Shown: positions 19,901 through 30,022, numbered from the stretch's first letter. The stretch is DNA of 64,000 nucleotides from Pseudoxanthomonas sp. JBR18 (GCF_028198165.1 NZ_CP116339.1:3231001-3295000); one strand, 5' to 3'. Notes: a model not told the origin generated them from the sequence alone. Program-made: numbers and translations.

Positions 19901-22267
19901 GACCATGACGCCACCGCCATCCTGCGCGCGCTGCTGCCGCTCTACCAGGCGGCCGGTGTGCTGGTGCATGCGCCGCTGCCGCGCGCGCTGGCCTGGCTGT
20001 TCTGGGCCACGCACCAGCGCCGGGCCGATGTCATGCACTGGGTCTCGCGACAAGCGGGCGCCGATGCCATCGCTCGCCTGTTCGGATCGCAAGCCGGTGT
20101 CGAAGCGCTGCAGGCCGAGATGACCGAGGCCCTGGCCGGATTTATCGAGACGCAGGGCTTGCCGTTCGATGCGGCCGTGTCGTCTGCCGCCGCCGCGTAC
20201 CTGGCCGCAGAGCTAGGCCAGGGCGAGCCGACGTTCGCGGTGAGCCGCTATGGGCGCGGCCTGGTCGAGGCCCTGCACGCGCGTCTCGACCAGGCTGGGC
20301 TGCGCGAGGAGGTTGAACGCGCCTTGGCCCAGCCTGATGCCAGCCTGTCCGCGCGCTGGTCGCTGGCGGTGCAATGGCTGGACGGCCTGTGCCGCGATCC
20401 GCAGTTCGCCGCCCAGGCCGGCTACGTGGGCGAGGCAGCGGCGCTGCTGCTGGTTGGGGCCTCGCTGCGCACCCGGCCGGTCGAGCTGGCCATGATGACC
20501 ACGGTCGAAGGCCTGATCGGCGAGCACCCGCGTGTGGTCGAGGGGCGGCTGGTGCTGTCGGTCGACGATTTCCTCGGTCGCATGCGCCAGCACCGCGCCG
20601 TGTTCGTACCCGGCTTCCAGCGTTACCAGGCCGTGCGCCAGCAGATCGTCTCGCGTGAACGCGAGAGCCTGCGCCTGTCCGAGTTCAGGGCCCGGCCGTT
20701 GTCCTCGTTCGTGCGCAACAAGCTCATCAACGAGGTCTACCTGCCGCTGATCGGCGACAACCTAGCCAAGCAGATGGGCACGGTGGGCGAGGACAAGCGC
20801 AGCGACCTGATGGGTCTGCTGATGATGATCTCGCCGCCGGGTTACGGCAAAACCACGCTGATGGAATACGTGGCCAGTCGCCTGGGCCTGGTCTTCATGA
20901 AGATCAACGGGCCGGCGCTGGGCCACCAGGTGCGCTCGCTGGATCCGGCGCAAGCGCCGGATGCCACCTCGCGCCAGGAGCTGGAAAAGCTCAACCTCGC
21001 GCTGGAGATGGGCAACAACACCATGCTGTATGTCGACGACATCCAGCACACCCATCCCGAGTTCCTGCAGAAGTTCATCTCACTGTGCGACGGCACCCGC
21101 CGCATCGAAGGGGTGTGGAAGGGCCGCACCCGCACCTACGACATGCGTGGCAAGAAGTTCTGCGTGGTCATGGCCGGCAATCCGTACACCGAGTCCGGCG
21201 AGGTCTTCAAGATCCCGGACATGCTGGCCAACCGCGCAGACATCTACAACCTGGGCGATGTGCTGGGCGGCATGGAAGATGCTTTCACCCTGAGCTACAT
21301 CGAGAACAGCCTGACCTCCAACGCGGTGCTCGCGCCGCTGGCCACGCGCGACATGGCCGATCTGTATCTGCTGGTCGACCGGGCGCGCGGCAAGGAGGTC
21401 TCCACCAATGCGTTGAGTCACGCCTACAGCGGCGCTGAAGTGAACGAGATCGTCGCGACACTGCAGCGACTGCTGCAGGTGCGCGACGTGGTCTATCGCG
21501 TCAACCAGCAGTACATCGCCAGTGCCGCGCAGGACGATCGCTATCGCACCGAACCGCCGTTCCGCCTGCAGGGCAGCTACCGCAACATGAACAAGCTGGC
21601 CGAGAAAGTCTCGCCGGTCATGAATGCCGCCGAGCTGCAGCAGCTGATCTCCGACCACTATCTGGGCGAGGCGCAGCTGCTGACCACTGGCGCGGAAGAG
21701 AACCTGCTCAAGCTGGCCGAGCTGCGCGGGGTGCTGGACGAGGCCGGCGCCGCGCGCTGGGAACAGATCAAACGCGACTTCCTGCGCAACAAGGCGATGG
21801 GTGCGGACGATGCCGATGTCGGTGGTCGCGTGGTGGCCCAGCTGGCCGATATCGCCGGCGGATTGGCGGGTCTGCGACCTGGGGCTGCGGAAAAGGTGGT
21901 GGATACGGGCAACCAGGCGCCCTGGCCGGCGGTGCTCGAGCTGCTCCAGCAGGTGGCTCAGGCGCGCGCGCAGGTGCCACCGAGCGACGCGCTGGTCCAG
22001 CTGCCGGCCACGCTGAGAGCGGCAATCGAGCCGCTGCTGCAGGTGGTGCAGGTAACCCAGCAGGCCCAGGCCCAGGCGAACGTTGCGCTGGCGAACCTGG
22101 CCGAGCTCGCGCGTGAGCAGGCACGAGCGCCAGCCGAACCGCCGGCACGTGCTCGAAGGGCCCGGTCGCCGGAGGAGCGACGCCTGGACGAAGCCCTGAT
22201 CCGGCACTTCTATGGCGAAGCCGCCCCTGAATCGGCCGATCCCAACGAGGACGCGCCGGCCTCGTGA
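16928..22267 (+). CDS. giant AAA ATPase (annotated elsewhere as DNA repair ATPase)
   Basis: A 1779-residue soluble protein with one clear AAA-type ATPase core. Walker A is PPGYGKTTLMEY near residues 1303-1314, Walker B is MLYVDDIQ near 1365-1372, and a later NPYTESGEVFKIPDMLANRAD segment (near 1418-1438) carries a likely sensor and arginine finger. The first 450 residues are a beta-rich region, which I recall as the DUF3686 domain of so-called DNA repair ATPases. Residues about 480-880 are mostly coiled coil, followed by another unassigned helical region up to the ATPase. No nuclease or helicase motif is seen, so the DNA repair name is not supported by the sequence. Its stop overlaps the next start (GTGA). 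Confidence 0.8.
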   Translation: MSDPHIAPETPEQGRAQGQVDQAVARGGAYEVLRRRLSEQGARLRQVVDGLNARRLAEFGDSRLEVAGRFRIRTENNCVGRDVVQVGADMLLFGYNVFIGLKTQTRIEDVFGLYRLVEGTEGYDVVPVAAADSFLGQAGFVHDFTELYAYYKHARLLQLIVEGGKLLAAFQIGERSTDVRVFRWAIDSDGTLSYLDARGERDIALPPPFDFEWTRATRELAVTGRHTHLNILDTLFVETTGGDLTIKVENNTETGQGIYSEPVEDATQSLDDAQFDFARVGTLVLLKVLPYRETAWRGMIYNTLTGHLVRNDAIVQACVQLPEDHGILFPGGYYLQGGEHKAFDASMDGMQFKRAIRSPNGEDVLYIFYEREGGRSALFVYNTIQRALQNPVFGHGYALLQDGRMVLFHAEGDQPTRIHPMQVWLTPFTSDEFAAARPASNSFMGRIGNAELVRGISNLLGLSRDIEGRDVSVQRYERLVGDARRLFDAHHWLDDAHCDGAATLLREITATGESVLDEYEKVQAIRQQSDQAMAEAVSAHKALLARLQPENWTAVQEFVDALNAIGAQRGHLLTIREYRYIDTDAIDAMAAALSEAHARVGAATGAFLAGEAALVPFNERLEAMDAGVQAATSARQLAEQLEAMQAMSADLDMLSELMAGLKVDDATQRTLVVEAISAIYARLNQARARAEQRRKSLGSAEAVAQFGAQFALFGQAITSALSLASDPERADEQLSRLMVQLEELESQFGEHEQFLGDILAKREELIEAFETHKQALLDDRQRKAQAVMDAASRILDGLGRRTERFTSADELNAFFAGDPLILKLRELAERLRGYRDSVKADDIESRLKATRDQAVRALRDRSELFEAGGNVVRLGPRHRFSVNTQPLDLTILSRGDALALHLTGTDFLEPIDDPALAPLQPYWQVALDSESPALYRGEYLAGSVLEAALGGHDGLDLATLAHQAAEPDALAKVVRDFAAPRYREGYERGIHDHDATAILRALLPLYQAAGVLVHAPLPRALAWLFWATHQRRADVMHWVSRQAGADAIARLFGSQAGVEALQAEMTEALAGFIETQGLPFDAAVSSAAAAYLAAELGQGEPTFAVSRYGRGLVEALHARLDQAGLREEVERALAQPDASLSARWSLAVQWLDGLCRDPQFAAQAGYVGEAAALLLVGASLRTRPVELAMMTTVEGLIGEHPRVVEGRLVLSVDDFLGRMRQHRAVFVPGFQRYQAVRQQIVSRERESLRLSEFRARPLSSFVRNKLINEVYLPLIGDNLAKQMGTVGEDKRSDLMGLLMMISPPGYGKTTLMEYVASRLGLVFMKINGPALGHQVRSLDPAQAPDATSRQELEKLNLALEMGNNTMLYVDDIQHTHPEFLQKFISLCDGTRRIEGVWKGRTRTYDMRGKKFCVVMAGNPYTESGEVFKIPDMLANRADIYNLGDVLGGMEDAFTLSYIENSLTSNAVLAPLATRDMADLYLLVDRARGKEVSTNALSHAYSGAEVNEIVATLQRLLQVRDVVYRVNQQYIASAAQDDRYRTEPPFRLQGSYRNMNKLAEKVSPVMNAAELQQLISDHYLGEAQLLTTGAEENLLKLAELRGVLDEAGAARWEQIKRDFLRNKAMGADDADVGGRVVAQLADIAGGLAGLRPGAAEKVVDTGNQAPWPAVLELLQQVAQARAQVPPSDALVQLPATLRAAIEPLLQVVQVTQQAQAQANVALANLAELAREQARAPAEPPARARRARSPEERRLDEALIRHFYGEAAPESADPNEDAPAS

Positions 22268-23043
22268 ACACATACGACGGCCCGCGGCTTCCCATGCCAC
22301 CGGACGTGCCCTGCCCATCGGGAGATGTTGCTGCTGCGGCGGCGTATGGGCAGCCGGTGCTGGAGGCCATGGCCGCCGTCCCGGTGCCGCCGATGGCCGA
22401 TGCCATGGCGGCGCTGGTGGCCGTGTTGGAACAGCTGCGCCTGGGCCTGCAGGCGGTGAGCCCCGGCGCGATCCGCCGTCGCAGTGGTTTCATTGGGCGT
22501 CTTCTCGGCCGTGACGTCGAGGCGCAGGTCCAGGCCGAAGCGCTCGCTGCCCGGCTGGGGGTGCTGATGCTGCAGGCCGATCGCCACGCTGCTGCGCTCC
22601 GGCATCAGGTGGTCGCATGCGGGCAGGCCTGCGCCGAAGGAGAGGGCGCCGCCAGCGCGCTGGATGCCTGGGTGCGGGCGGGCACGTTGCAGCTCGGCGC
22701 GAGCGGGGACGGTGCGACGTGGCAGCAGGCGTTGTCGGTGCGTCTGGACCATCTGCGCCGACTCGCCGTTCTGCGGCGCCTCGATGCGGCGCAAGCGCAG
22801 CTGCTCGGCAGTCAGGCCGAGGAGCTGCTGGCTCGTCACCAGCGCATCCGAGACACCTTGTTGCCCGCCTGGCGCCAGCAGGCCCTGTCAGGCTCTCTGG
22901 CAAAGGTGCCCGACCAATTGCGTCGCGCTGAGAACACCGCTGGCGACATCGCCCGTGAGGTGGCCGCCATGCAGGCTAGACTGCCGGCGATGCGCGTGAC
23001 GGGCGCCAGCACCGACACGCATAACGAAGGAGACGTGCAATGA
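22264..23043 (+). CDS. hypothetical helical protein of the ATPase-TelA operon
   Basis: A 259-residue protein I do not recognise. It starts with GTG overlapping the ATPase stop and ends overlapping the ATG of the TelA gene, so it is coupled on both sides. After a low-complexity N-terminus it is almost entirely helical, Ala/Leu/Arg/Gln-rich (for example LRRLDAAQAQLLGSQAEELL near residues 168-187), with RRRSGFIGRLLGRDVEAQ near 71-88 as its most distinctive motif. No signal peptide or membrane helix. The likely role is as adaptor between the ATPase and TelA, inferred from position only. Confidence 0.6.
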   Translation: MNTYDGPRLPMPPDVPCPSGDVAAAAAYGQPVLEAMAAVPVPPMADAMAALVAVLEQLRLGLQAVSPGAIRRRSGFIGRLLGRDVEAQVQAEALAARLGVLMLQADRHAAALRHQVVACGQACAEGEGAASALDAWVRAGTLQLGASGDGATWQQALSVRLDHLRRLAVLRRLDAAQAQLLGSQAEELLARHQRIRDTLLPAWRQQALSGSLAKVPDQLRRAENTAGDIAREVAAMQARLPAMRVTGASTDTHNEGDVQ

Positions 23044-24149
23044 CCCAGGATTCGCCCAACATGCCGCTGCCGACTGCCGCGGCGCCGACGAAGGCCGCCA
23101 CGCTGGACCCGGCCACGCTCAGCGCCCTCGGGCTGACGCCGGCCGACCAAGGCCGCATCGAGGAGATCGCAAGTGGGCTGGACGACCTCAGCCCGGGCAA
23201 CTTGCACGTCTTCGGGCGCGAGGCCGCCGGCAAGACCGCCGCGTTCTCCACCCAGTTGCTCGACCAGGTCCGCAATCGCGACCTGGAGGCTACGGGCGAC
23301 AAGCTGGGCGAAGTCGTGCGGATCGCCCGTTCGCTCAAGCTCGACGGGCTGGACGAGCGCTCGCGCGTCCCCGTCATTGGCGGGTTGATCGATCGCCTAC
23401 GTGCCTCCAAGGGCGAACTGGTGCAGCAGTTCAGCGATACCAACCGTCAGATCGAGCAACTCCTGGGCGACGTCGGTGTGCAGCAGGCGCTGCTGTCCCA
23501 GCGGGTAGGTGAGTTCGACCGCATGCATGCCATTGTCTTGGAAGAGCGCCATGCGCTGGGACTGCACGTGGCCGCGGGCAAGCTCCGCCTCGCCCAACTG
23601 GCAACCGAACAACAGGCATTGGCCGGCCAGGAGGACCCGCAGGCACGCACACGCCGCAACGAGCTGGACAACGCCGTGCGCTTGCTCGATAAGCGGGTCG
23701 GTGACCTGACGGTGATGCAGCATGCCGCCGACCAGTCGCTGCCAATGATCCGGCTGATCCAGGCAAACGCCATCCAGCTGATCGAGAAGTTCAACGCCGT
23801 ACGCGACATCACCATTCCCTCGTGGAAGCGCCAGTTCGCCATCCAGCTCTCACTCAGCGAACAGAAGAACGCGGTGGCGCTGTCCAATGCCATCGACGAT
23901 GCGACCAACGAGATCATGCGGCGCAACGCCGACCTGATGCGCCAGACCTCGGTTGAGACAGCCAAGGCCAACCAGCGTGCGGTCATCGATGTGGCGACCC
24001 TGCGCCACGTGCACGAGCAGTTGATCGCCACCGTCGAAGAGGTGCGCAGCGTGCACCGCGAGGGCATGCAGCAGCGCCAGCAGGCCGAGGTGGAGCTGGC
24101 TCGCCTGCGCGAGGACGTGCAGCAGCGCTTGGCGGCGCCGACCGCTTGA
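23040..24149 (+). CDS. TelA-family toxic anion resistance protein
   Basis: A 369-residue, mostly helical cytosolic protein of the TelA/KlaA family, first linked to tellurite resistance and later to broad membrane-stress systems. Family features include VFGREAAGKTAAFSTQLLDQVRNRD near residues 58-81 (shown as a region, not a motif), RLRASKGELVQQFSDTNRQI near 119-138, and the C-terminal NAIQLIEKFNAVRDITIPSW followed by KRQFAIQLSL. Start overlaps the previous stop (ATGA). Last gene of the operon, convergent with the LysR gene 17 bases away. Role in this operon is unknown. Confidence 0.85.
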   Translation: MTQDSPNMPLPTAAAPTKAATLDPATLSALGLTPADQGRIEEIASGLDDLSPGNLHVFGREAAGKTAAFSTQLLDQVRNRDLEATGDKLGEVVRIARSLKLDGLDERSRVPVIGGLIDRLRASKGELVQQFSDTNRQIEQLLGDVGVQQALLSQRVGEFDRMHAIVLEERHALGLHVAAGKLRLAQLATEQQALAGQEDPQARTRRNELDNAVRLLDKRVGDLTVMQHAADQSLPMIRLIQANAIQLIEKFNAVRDITIPSWKRQFAIQLSLSEQKNAVALSNAIDDATNEIMRRNADLMRQTSVETAKANQRAVIDVATLRHVHEQLIATVEEVRSVHREGMQQRQQAEVELARLREDVQQRLAAPTA

Positions 24150-24166
24150 ACGCGCGCGCCGCTTGA

Positions 24167-25060
24167 TTAGGCAGCGGGCGCCAGTTCCGCCCGGATCCAT
24201 TCGGCCAGGGCCAGCAGGCGTGCATCGGGTGTGCGGCGTGCGCTGCACAGCGCCCAGTGTCCGGCGGTGGGGGTAAAGCCCCACGGCGCTACCAGGCGGC
24301 CGCTGGCCAGGTCGTCGGCAACCAGCGGTTGTGGGGCGATCGCGACGCCCAGGCCGGACGCGGCGGCTTCCAGCAGGTAGTACAGATGCGGGAAGGCCTC
24401 GCCCAGTTGCAGGGCCTGCGGGTCCAGCCCGTGGGCCAGCGCCCACTGCGGCCAGGCCTGTGGACGCGAGGTGGTGTGCAGCAGCGGTTCGCCCAGCAGG
24501 GCAGACGGGGGCGCGTGCTGTAACCGGGGCAAGTGGGGATGGCGCGCACCGATCACCGGGCCGATCGCTTCGCCGGCCAGTTCCAGCACCTGCCAATCCG
24601 GCGGCCAGGGGGCCTGGCCGAGCAGTAGCAGGGCATCGACATCGGCCAGGGCGCGCCCCGGCGATTCCTGGGCGGAGAAGTGCAGGCGCACGCCGGGCAG
24701 GGCGTGCTGCATCCGCTCCAGGCGCGGGATCACCCAGCGCGCCAGCACGCTGGCGGAGCAGCCCAGCACCAAGGTGTCGCCGGCCGCGCCGCGCTGCAGC
24801 TCGCCCCAGGCCTGGCCGAGCTGGGCGAACGCCTGACCACAGGCATCCCGCAGGCGGCGTCCGGCCGGGGTCAGGACCAGTCCGCGTCCGACCCGGTCGA
24901 ACAGGGGCTGTCCTAGGGCTTCCTCCAGCGCGCGGACCTGGCGACTGACCGCGCCATGGGTGACGTGCAGCGCCTCGGCCGCGCGGCTCATGCTTTCCAG
25001 TCGCGCGGCCGCCTCGAAGGCGCGCAGGGCCCCCAGCGAGGGCAGGGCGAAGGTTTTCAT
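24167..25060 (-). CDS. LysR-type transcriptional regulator, TrpI-like
   Basis: A 297-residue LysR regulator, divergent from trpB with 96 bases between the starts. The N-terminal helix-turn-helix (about residues 9-66) contains LGALRAFEAAARLESMSRAA and VTHGAVSRQVRALEEALG; the C-terminal part is the periplasmic-binding-like effector domain. In pseudomonads TrpI, encoded in the same orientation, activates trpBA in response to indoleglycerol phosphate; the same role here is an inference from position. Effector residues cannot be judged. Confidence 0.85.
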   Translation of the reverse strand: MKTFALPSLGALRAFEAAARLESMSRAAEALHVTHGAVSRQVRALEEALGQPLFDRVGRGLVLTPAGRRLRDACGQAFAQLGQAWGELQRGAAGDTLVLGCSASVLARWVIPRLERMQHALPGVRLHFSAQESPGRALADVDALLLLGQAPWPPDWQVLELAGEAIGPVIGARHPHLPRLQHAPPSALLGEPLLHTTSRPQAWPQWALAHGLDPQALQLGEAFPHLYYLLEAAASGLGVAIAPQPLVADDLASGRLVAPWGFTPTAGHWALCSARRTPDARLLALAEWIRAELAPAA

Positions 25061-25101
25061 ATGTGAGTTTTTCTGACAGTTCGCTGCGATCTTATCGCTA
25101 T

Positions 25102-25128
25102 TGCCCCTGGCGACGCTGGGCTAGGATG
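25102..25128 (+). promoter_or_regulatory. candidate trpB promoter in the divergent lysR-trpB gap
   Basis: TTGCCC (25102-25107) and TAGGAT (25123-25128) with a short 15-base spacer, which would need an activator. An AT-rich block upstream (25068-25095) is where a LysR-type site would be expected; no clear T-N11-A dyad was settled on. Confidence 0.3.
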
Positions 25129-25156
25129 GCCGCCTTCGCTTCAGACCGGTGCCGCC

Positions 25157-26374
<1,218 letters not shown>

Positions 26375-26395
26375 ACGCCCGACAGGACCCGCACC

Positions 26396-26767
26396 ATGGC
26401 AGATGACACCCAGACCACCCCGCCGCAGGGCGCGCAGGCAGCGCCGCAGCTCGATCCGGCGTTCTTCGACGTGGTCAACAAGTTCGTGCAGTTGGCCAAC
26501 CGCCAGGGCGGCATCCACGGCGCCCAGCGCGCCAGCTACGCCGCGCTGCACGGCGTGGCCCGCTACAACTGCCACGCCTACCTGAGCGTGGAGCGCGATG
26601 TGCCGGGGACCCGCGCGGCATTCCTGGACTACATGAGCGGGCTGTACCGCAAGCTGCTCAACGAGCACCTCGACGCGCTGGGCACCGAGCACGGCGTCGA
26701 CGTCGGCGTGTCCGAACTGACCTATGCCGCGCCCGCGGACGCTGGCGCCCGGGACGCCGCCGAATGA
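26396..26767 (+). CDS. DUF3144-family small protein between trpB and trpA
   Basis: A 123-residue protein resembling the DUF3144 family of proteobacterial unknowns: FFDVVNKFVQLANRQ near residues 22-36, ARYNCHAYL near 56-64, and DYMSGLYRKLLNEHLDAL near 77-94. It begins 21 bases after trpB and its stop overlaps the trpA start (ATGA), so trpA translation is coupled to it. No catalytic motif, signal or membrane segment. Why it sits between the two subunits of one enzyme is unknown. Confidence 0.8.
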   Translation: MADDTQTTPPQGAQAAPQLDPAFFDVVNKFVQLANRQGGIHGAQRASYAALHGVARYNCHAYLSVERDVPGTRAAFLDYMSGLYRKLLNEHLDALGTEHGVDVGVSELTYAAPADAGARDAAE

Positions 26768-27576
26768 ACCGGCTCGAAGGCAAGTTCGAAGCGCTCAAGG
26801 CCTCCGGGCGCAAGGCACTGGTGCCCTTTGTGACCGCTGGCGACCCTTCGCTGGAGGCCACTGTGCCGGTGATGCGCGCCCTGGTCGAAGCCGGCGCCGA
26901 CGTGATCGAGCTGGGCGTGCCGTTCTCCGATCCGATGGCCGATGGGCCGACCATCCAGCGCAGCTCAGAGCGCGCGCTGGCGCGCGGGGCCGGGCTGCGC
27001 TTCGTGCTGGAGGCGGTCAACGCCTTCCGCCAGATCGACGCGACCACGCCGGTGGTGTTGATGGGATATCTGAATCCGGTCGAGATCCATGGGACGCAGC
27101 GCTTCGCCCGCGAGGCCGCGGCCGCCGGCGTGGACGGCGTCCTGTTGGTCGACCTGCCTCCGGAAGAGGCCGGCGATACCCTGGCGGTGTTCGAGCCGTA
27201 CCGTCTGAAGCTGATTTCGCTGGCCGCCCCGACCACCTCCGATGCGCGCATGGATCTGCTGTGCGAACAGGCGCAGGGGTATCTGTATTACGTCAGTTTC
27301 GCCGGCGTGACCGGGGCCTCCGACCGCCTGGACACGCAGGCCGCGGGGCAGCGCTTGCAGGCGTTGCGGTCGCGGTCGCGGGTGCCGGTGGTGGCGGGCT
27401 TTGGCATCCGCGACGCCGCCAGTGCGGCGGCCATGGCGGTCCAGGCCGATGGCGTGGTGGTCGGCAGCGCCCTGGTTGGCGCGATCGCCGAAGCCGACAG
27501 CCCGGTCCGGGCAGCTGAACTGGCGGGGAACTTCCTGCGCCCGCTGCGTGAGGCGCTGGATCGGGGGCTGGGCTAA
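26764..27576 (+). CDS. trpA: tryptophan synthase alpha chain
   Basis: Cleaves indole-3-glycerol phosphate to indole, which is channelled to TrpB. The 270-residue TIM barrel has the two catalytic acids at their textbook numbers: Glu49 in DVIELGVPFSDP and Asp60 in PMADGP. The phosphate-binding end reads VVAGFGIRDAASAAA and VVGSALVGAI. Starts inside the stop of the DUF3144 gene; accD follows after 56 bases. Confidence 0.98.
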   Translation: MNRLEGKFEALKASGRKALVPFVTAGDPSLEATVPVMRALVEAGADVIELGVPFSDPMADGPTIQRSSERALARGAGLRFVLEAVNAFRQIDATTPVVLMGYLNPVEIHGTQRFAREAAAAGVDGVLLVDLPPEEAGDTLAVFEPYRLKLISLAAPTTSDARMDLLCEQAQGYLYYVSFAGVTGASDRLDTQAAGQRLQALRSRSRVPVVAGFGIRDAASAAAMAVQADGVVVGSALVGAIAEADSPVRAAELAGNFLRPLREALDRGLG

Positions 27577-27632
27577 ACTGCCGCGCTTGATCCCGCGCCA
27601 CCGGGCGCGCCAATGCAGGTTTTCAAACACGC

Positions 27633-28522
<890 letters not shown>

Positions 28523-28523
<1 letters not shown>

Positions 28524-29890
28524 TGTCCCAGGCCAGCCGGAAGTACTTCGGCACCGACGGCATCCGCGGGCGCGTCGGCCAGGGACCGATCTCGGCCGAT
28601 TTCATGCTGCGCCTGGGCAACGCCTACGGCCATGCCCTGGCCGCGCGCGTACGTCGCGCCGGGGCGGGCAAGCCGGTGGTGATCATCGGCAAGGACACAC
28701 GCATCTCCAACTACATGTTCGAGGCTGCGCTGGAAGCCGGGCTGGTCGCCGCCGGCGTGGACGTGCAGCTGATGGGGCCGATGCCCACGCCCGCGGTGTC
28801 ACACCTGACCCGCGCGCTGCGCGCCTCCGGCGGGATCGTGATTTCCGCCTCGCACAATCCGCACCATGACAACGGCATCAAGTTCTTCTCCGCCGAGGGC
28901 GAGAAGCTCGACGACGCCACCGAGCTGGCGATCGAGGCCGCGCTGGAACAGCCGTTCCGCACCGTGGCCTCCGAGCAGCTGGGCAAGGCCGTGCGCACCC
29001 GCGATGCGGTCGGGCGCTACGTGGAGAGCTGCAAGAATTCGATCCCGCGCGAGTTCGACCTGACCGGCATGAAGATCGTGGTGGACTGCGCCAATGGCGC
29101 GACCTACCAGGTCGCACCGATCGTGCTGCGCGAACTGGGCGCGCGCGTCGAAGTGATCGGCGATGCGCCCAACGGCCTGAACATCAACGACGGCGTCGGG
29201 TCCACCCACCCGGAGCATCTGGCCAAGCGCGTGGTGCTGTCCGGTGCGGACTTGGGGATCGCCTTCGATGGCGATGGCGATCGGGTGCTGTTCGTCGACG
29301 GGCGCGGCGAAGTGGTCGATGGCGACGGGCTGCTGTACGTGCTGGCCAGCGACTGGAAGGCCTCCGGTCGCCTGCGCGGAGCGGTGGTCGGCACGCTGAT
29401 GACCAACTACGGGCTGGAAAAGGCATTGGGCGAGCAGGGCATCGATTTCATCCGCGCCAAGGTGGGCGATCGCTACGTGCACCAGGCCCTGGTCGATGGC
29501 GATGGCGTGCTGGGCGGGGAAGCCTCGGGCCACATCCTGTGCCTGGACCGCGCCAACACCGGCGACGGCATCGTCAGCGCGCTGCAGGTGCTGGAAGTCC
29601 TGCACCGGACGGGCCGCCGCCTGGATCAGGCGCTGGCCAACCTGACCATGCTGCCGCAAAAGACCACCAACGTGCGTCTCGACGGCGTGGCCGCCAAGGC
29701 GGTGGTGGAGGCGCCTGCCGTCCAGGCGGCGCTGAAGGATGCGCAGGCGGCGGTCGCCGGGCGCGGGCGCGCGTTCCTGCGCCCGTCCGGCACCGAGCCG
29801 GTGGTCCGAGTCACGGTGGAAGCCGACGACGACGCGCTGATGCAGTCCACGCTCGAAGCGCTGGCCGAGGCGGTGCGTGCCGCGGCATGA
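28523..29890 (+). CDS. glmM: phosphoglucosamine mutase
   Basis: Interconverts glucosamine-6-phosphate and glucosamine-1-phosphate on the way to UDP-GlcNAc for peptidoglycan and LPS. The 455-residue protein opens with [10 protein letters not shown]. The phosphorylated serine is Ser110 in [12 protein letters not shown], the Mg-binding loop is DGDGDR (Asp249, 251, 253), and the sugar- and phosphate-binding loops are GEASGHIL and [14 protein letters not shown] 28523 is coupled to the accD stop; an earlier in-frame ATG at 28469 lies inside accD and is rejected. Confidence 0.97.
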
Positions 29891-29894
29891 AAAA

Positions 29895-29966
29895 GTGCTG
29901 ATCGCCCTGGGCGTGATCGTCATCAAGGCGCTCACGCTCTGGGGGCTGTACCTGCTGCTGCGCTAG
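29895..29966 (+). CDS. possible tiny membrane peptide after glmM
   Basis: A 23-codon frame from GTG 29895 to TAG encodes a single hydrophobic helix (LIALGVIVIKALTLWGLYLLL) with Arg at the end; the frame stays open upstream as His-Glu-Lys. An ATG overlapping the glmM stop (29887) would join this frame as Met-Lys-Lys if the run of five A after it had six. As read here, ATG 29887 stops after four codons. Either the start is the weak GTG, or the gene is frameshifted in this strain or in this read. No good ribosome-binding site precedes the GTG. Confidence 0.3.
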   Translation: MLIALGVIVIKALTLWGLYLLLR

Positions 29967-30022
29967 GCGAGCGCCGGGGCGATAAACTAGACGGCCATGT
30001 TCGCCGTCACCGGTTTTCGCCC

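Noticed and set aside
16712..20092. 1126-codon minus-strand frame opposite the giant ATPase; similar long frames opposite the RND pump (2164-3954), flotillin (14514-16976), infB (57299-60358) and pnp (61901-63745)
   Set aside because: High third-position GC keeps antisense frames open; compositions are His/Gln/Arg-rich and no motifs appear, while the plus-strand genes are clear.
23214..23237. Walker A-like GREAAGKT at residues 59-66 of the TelA protein
   Set aside because: TelA proteins have FGxEAxxK at this place as a helix; no Walker B or other nucleotide motif follows, so the P-loop match is by chance.
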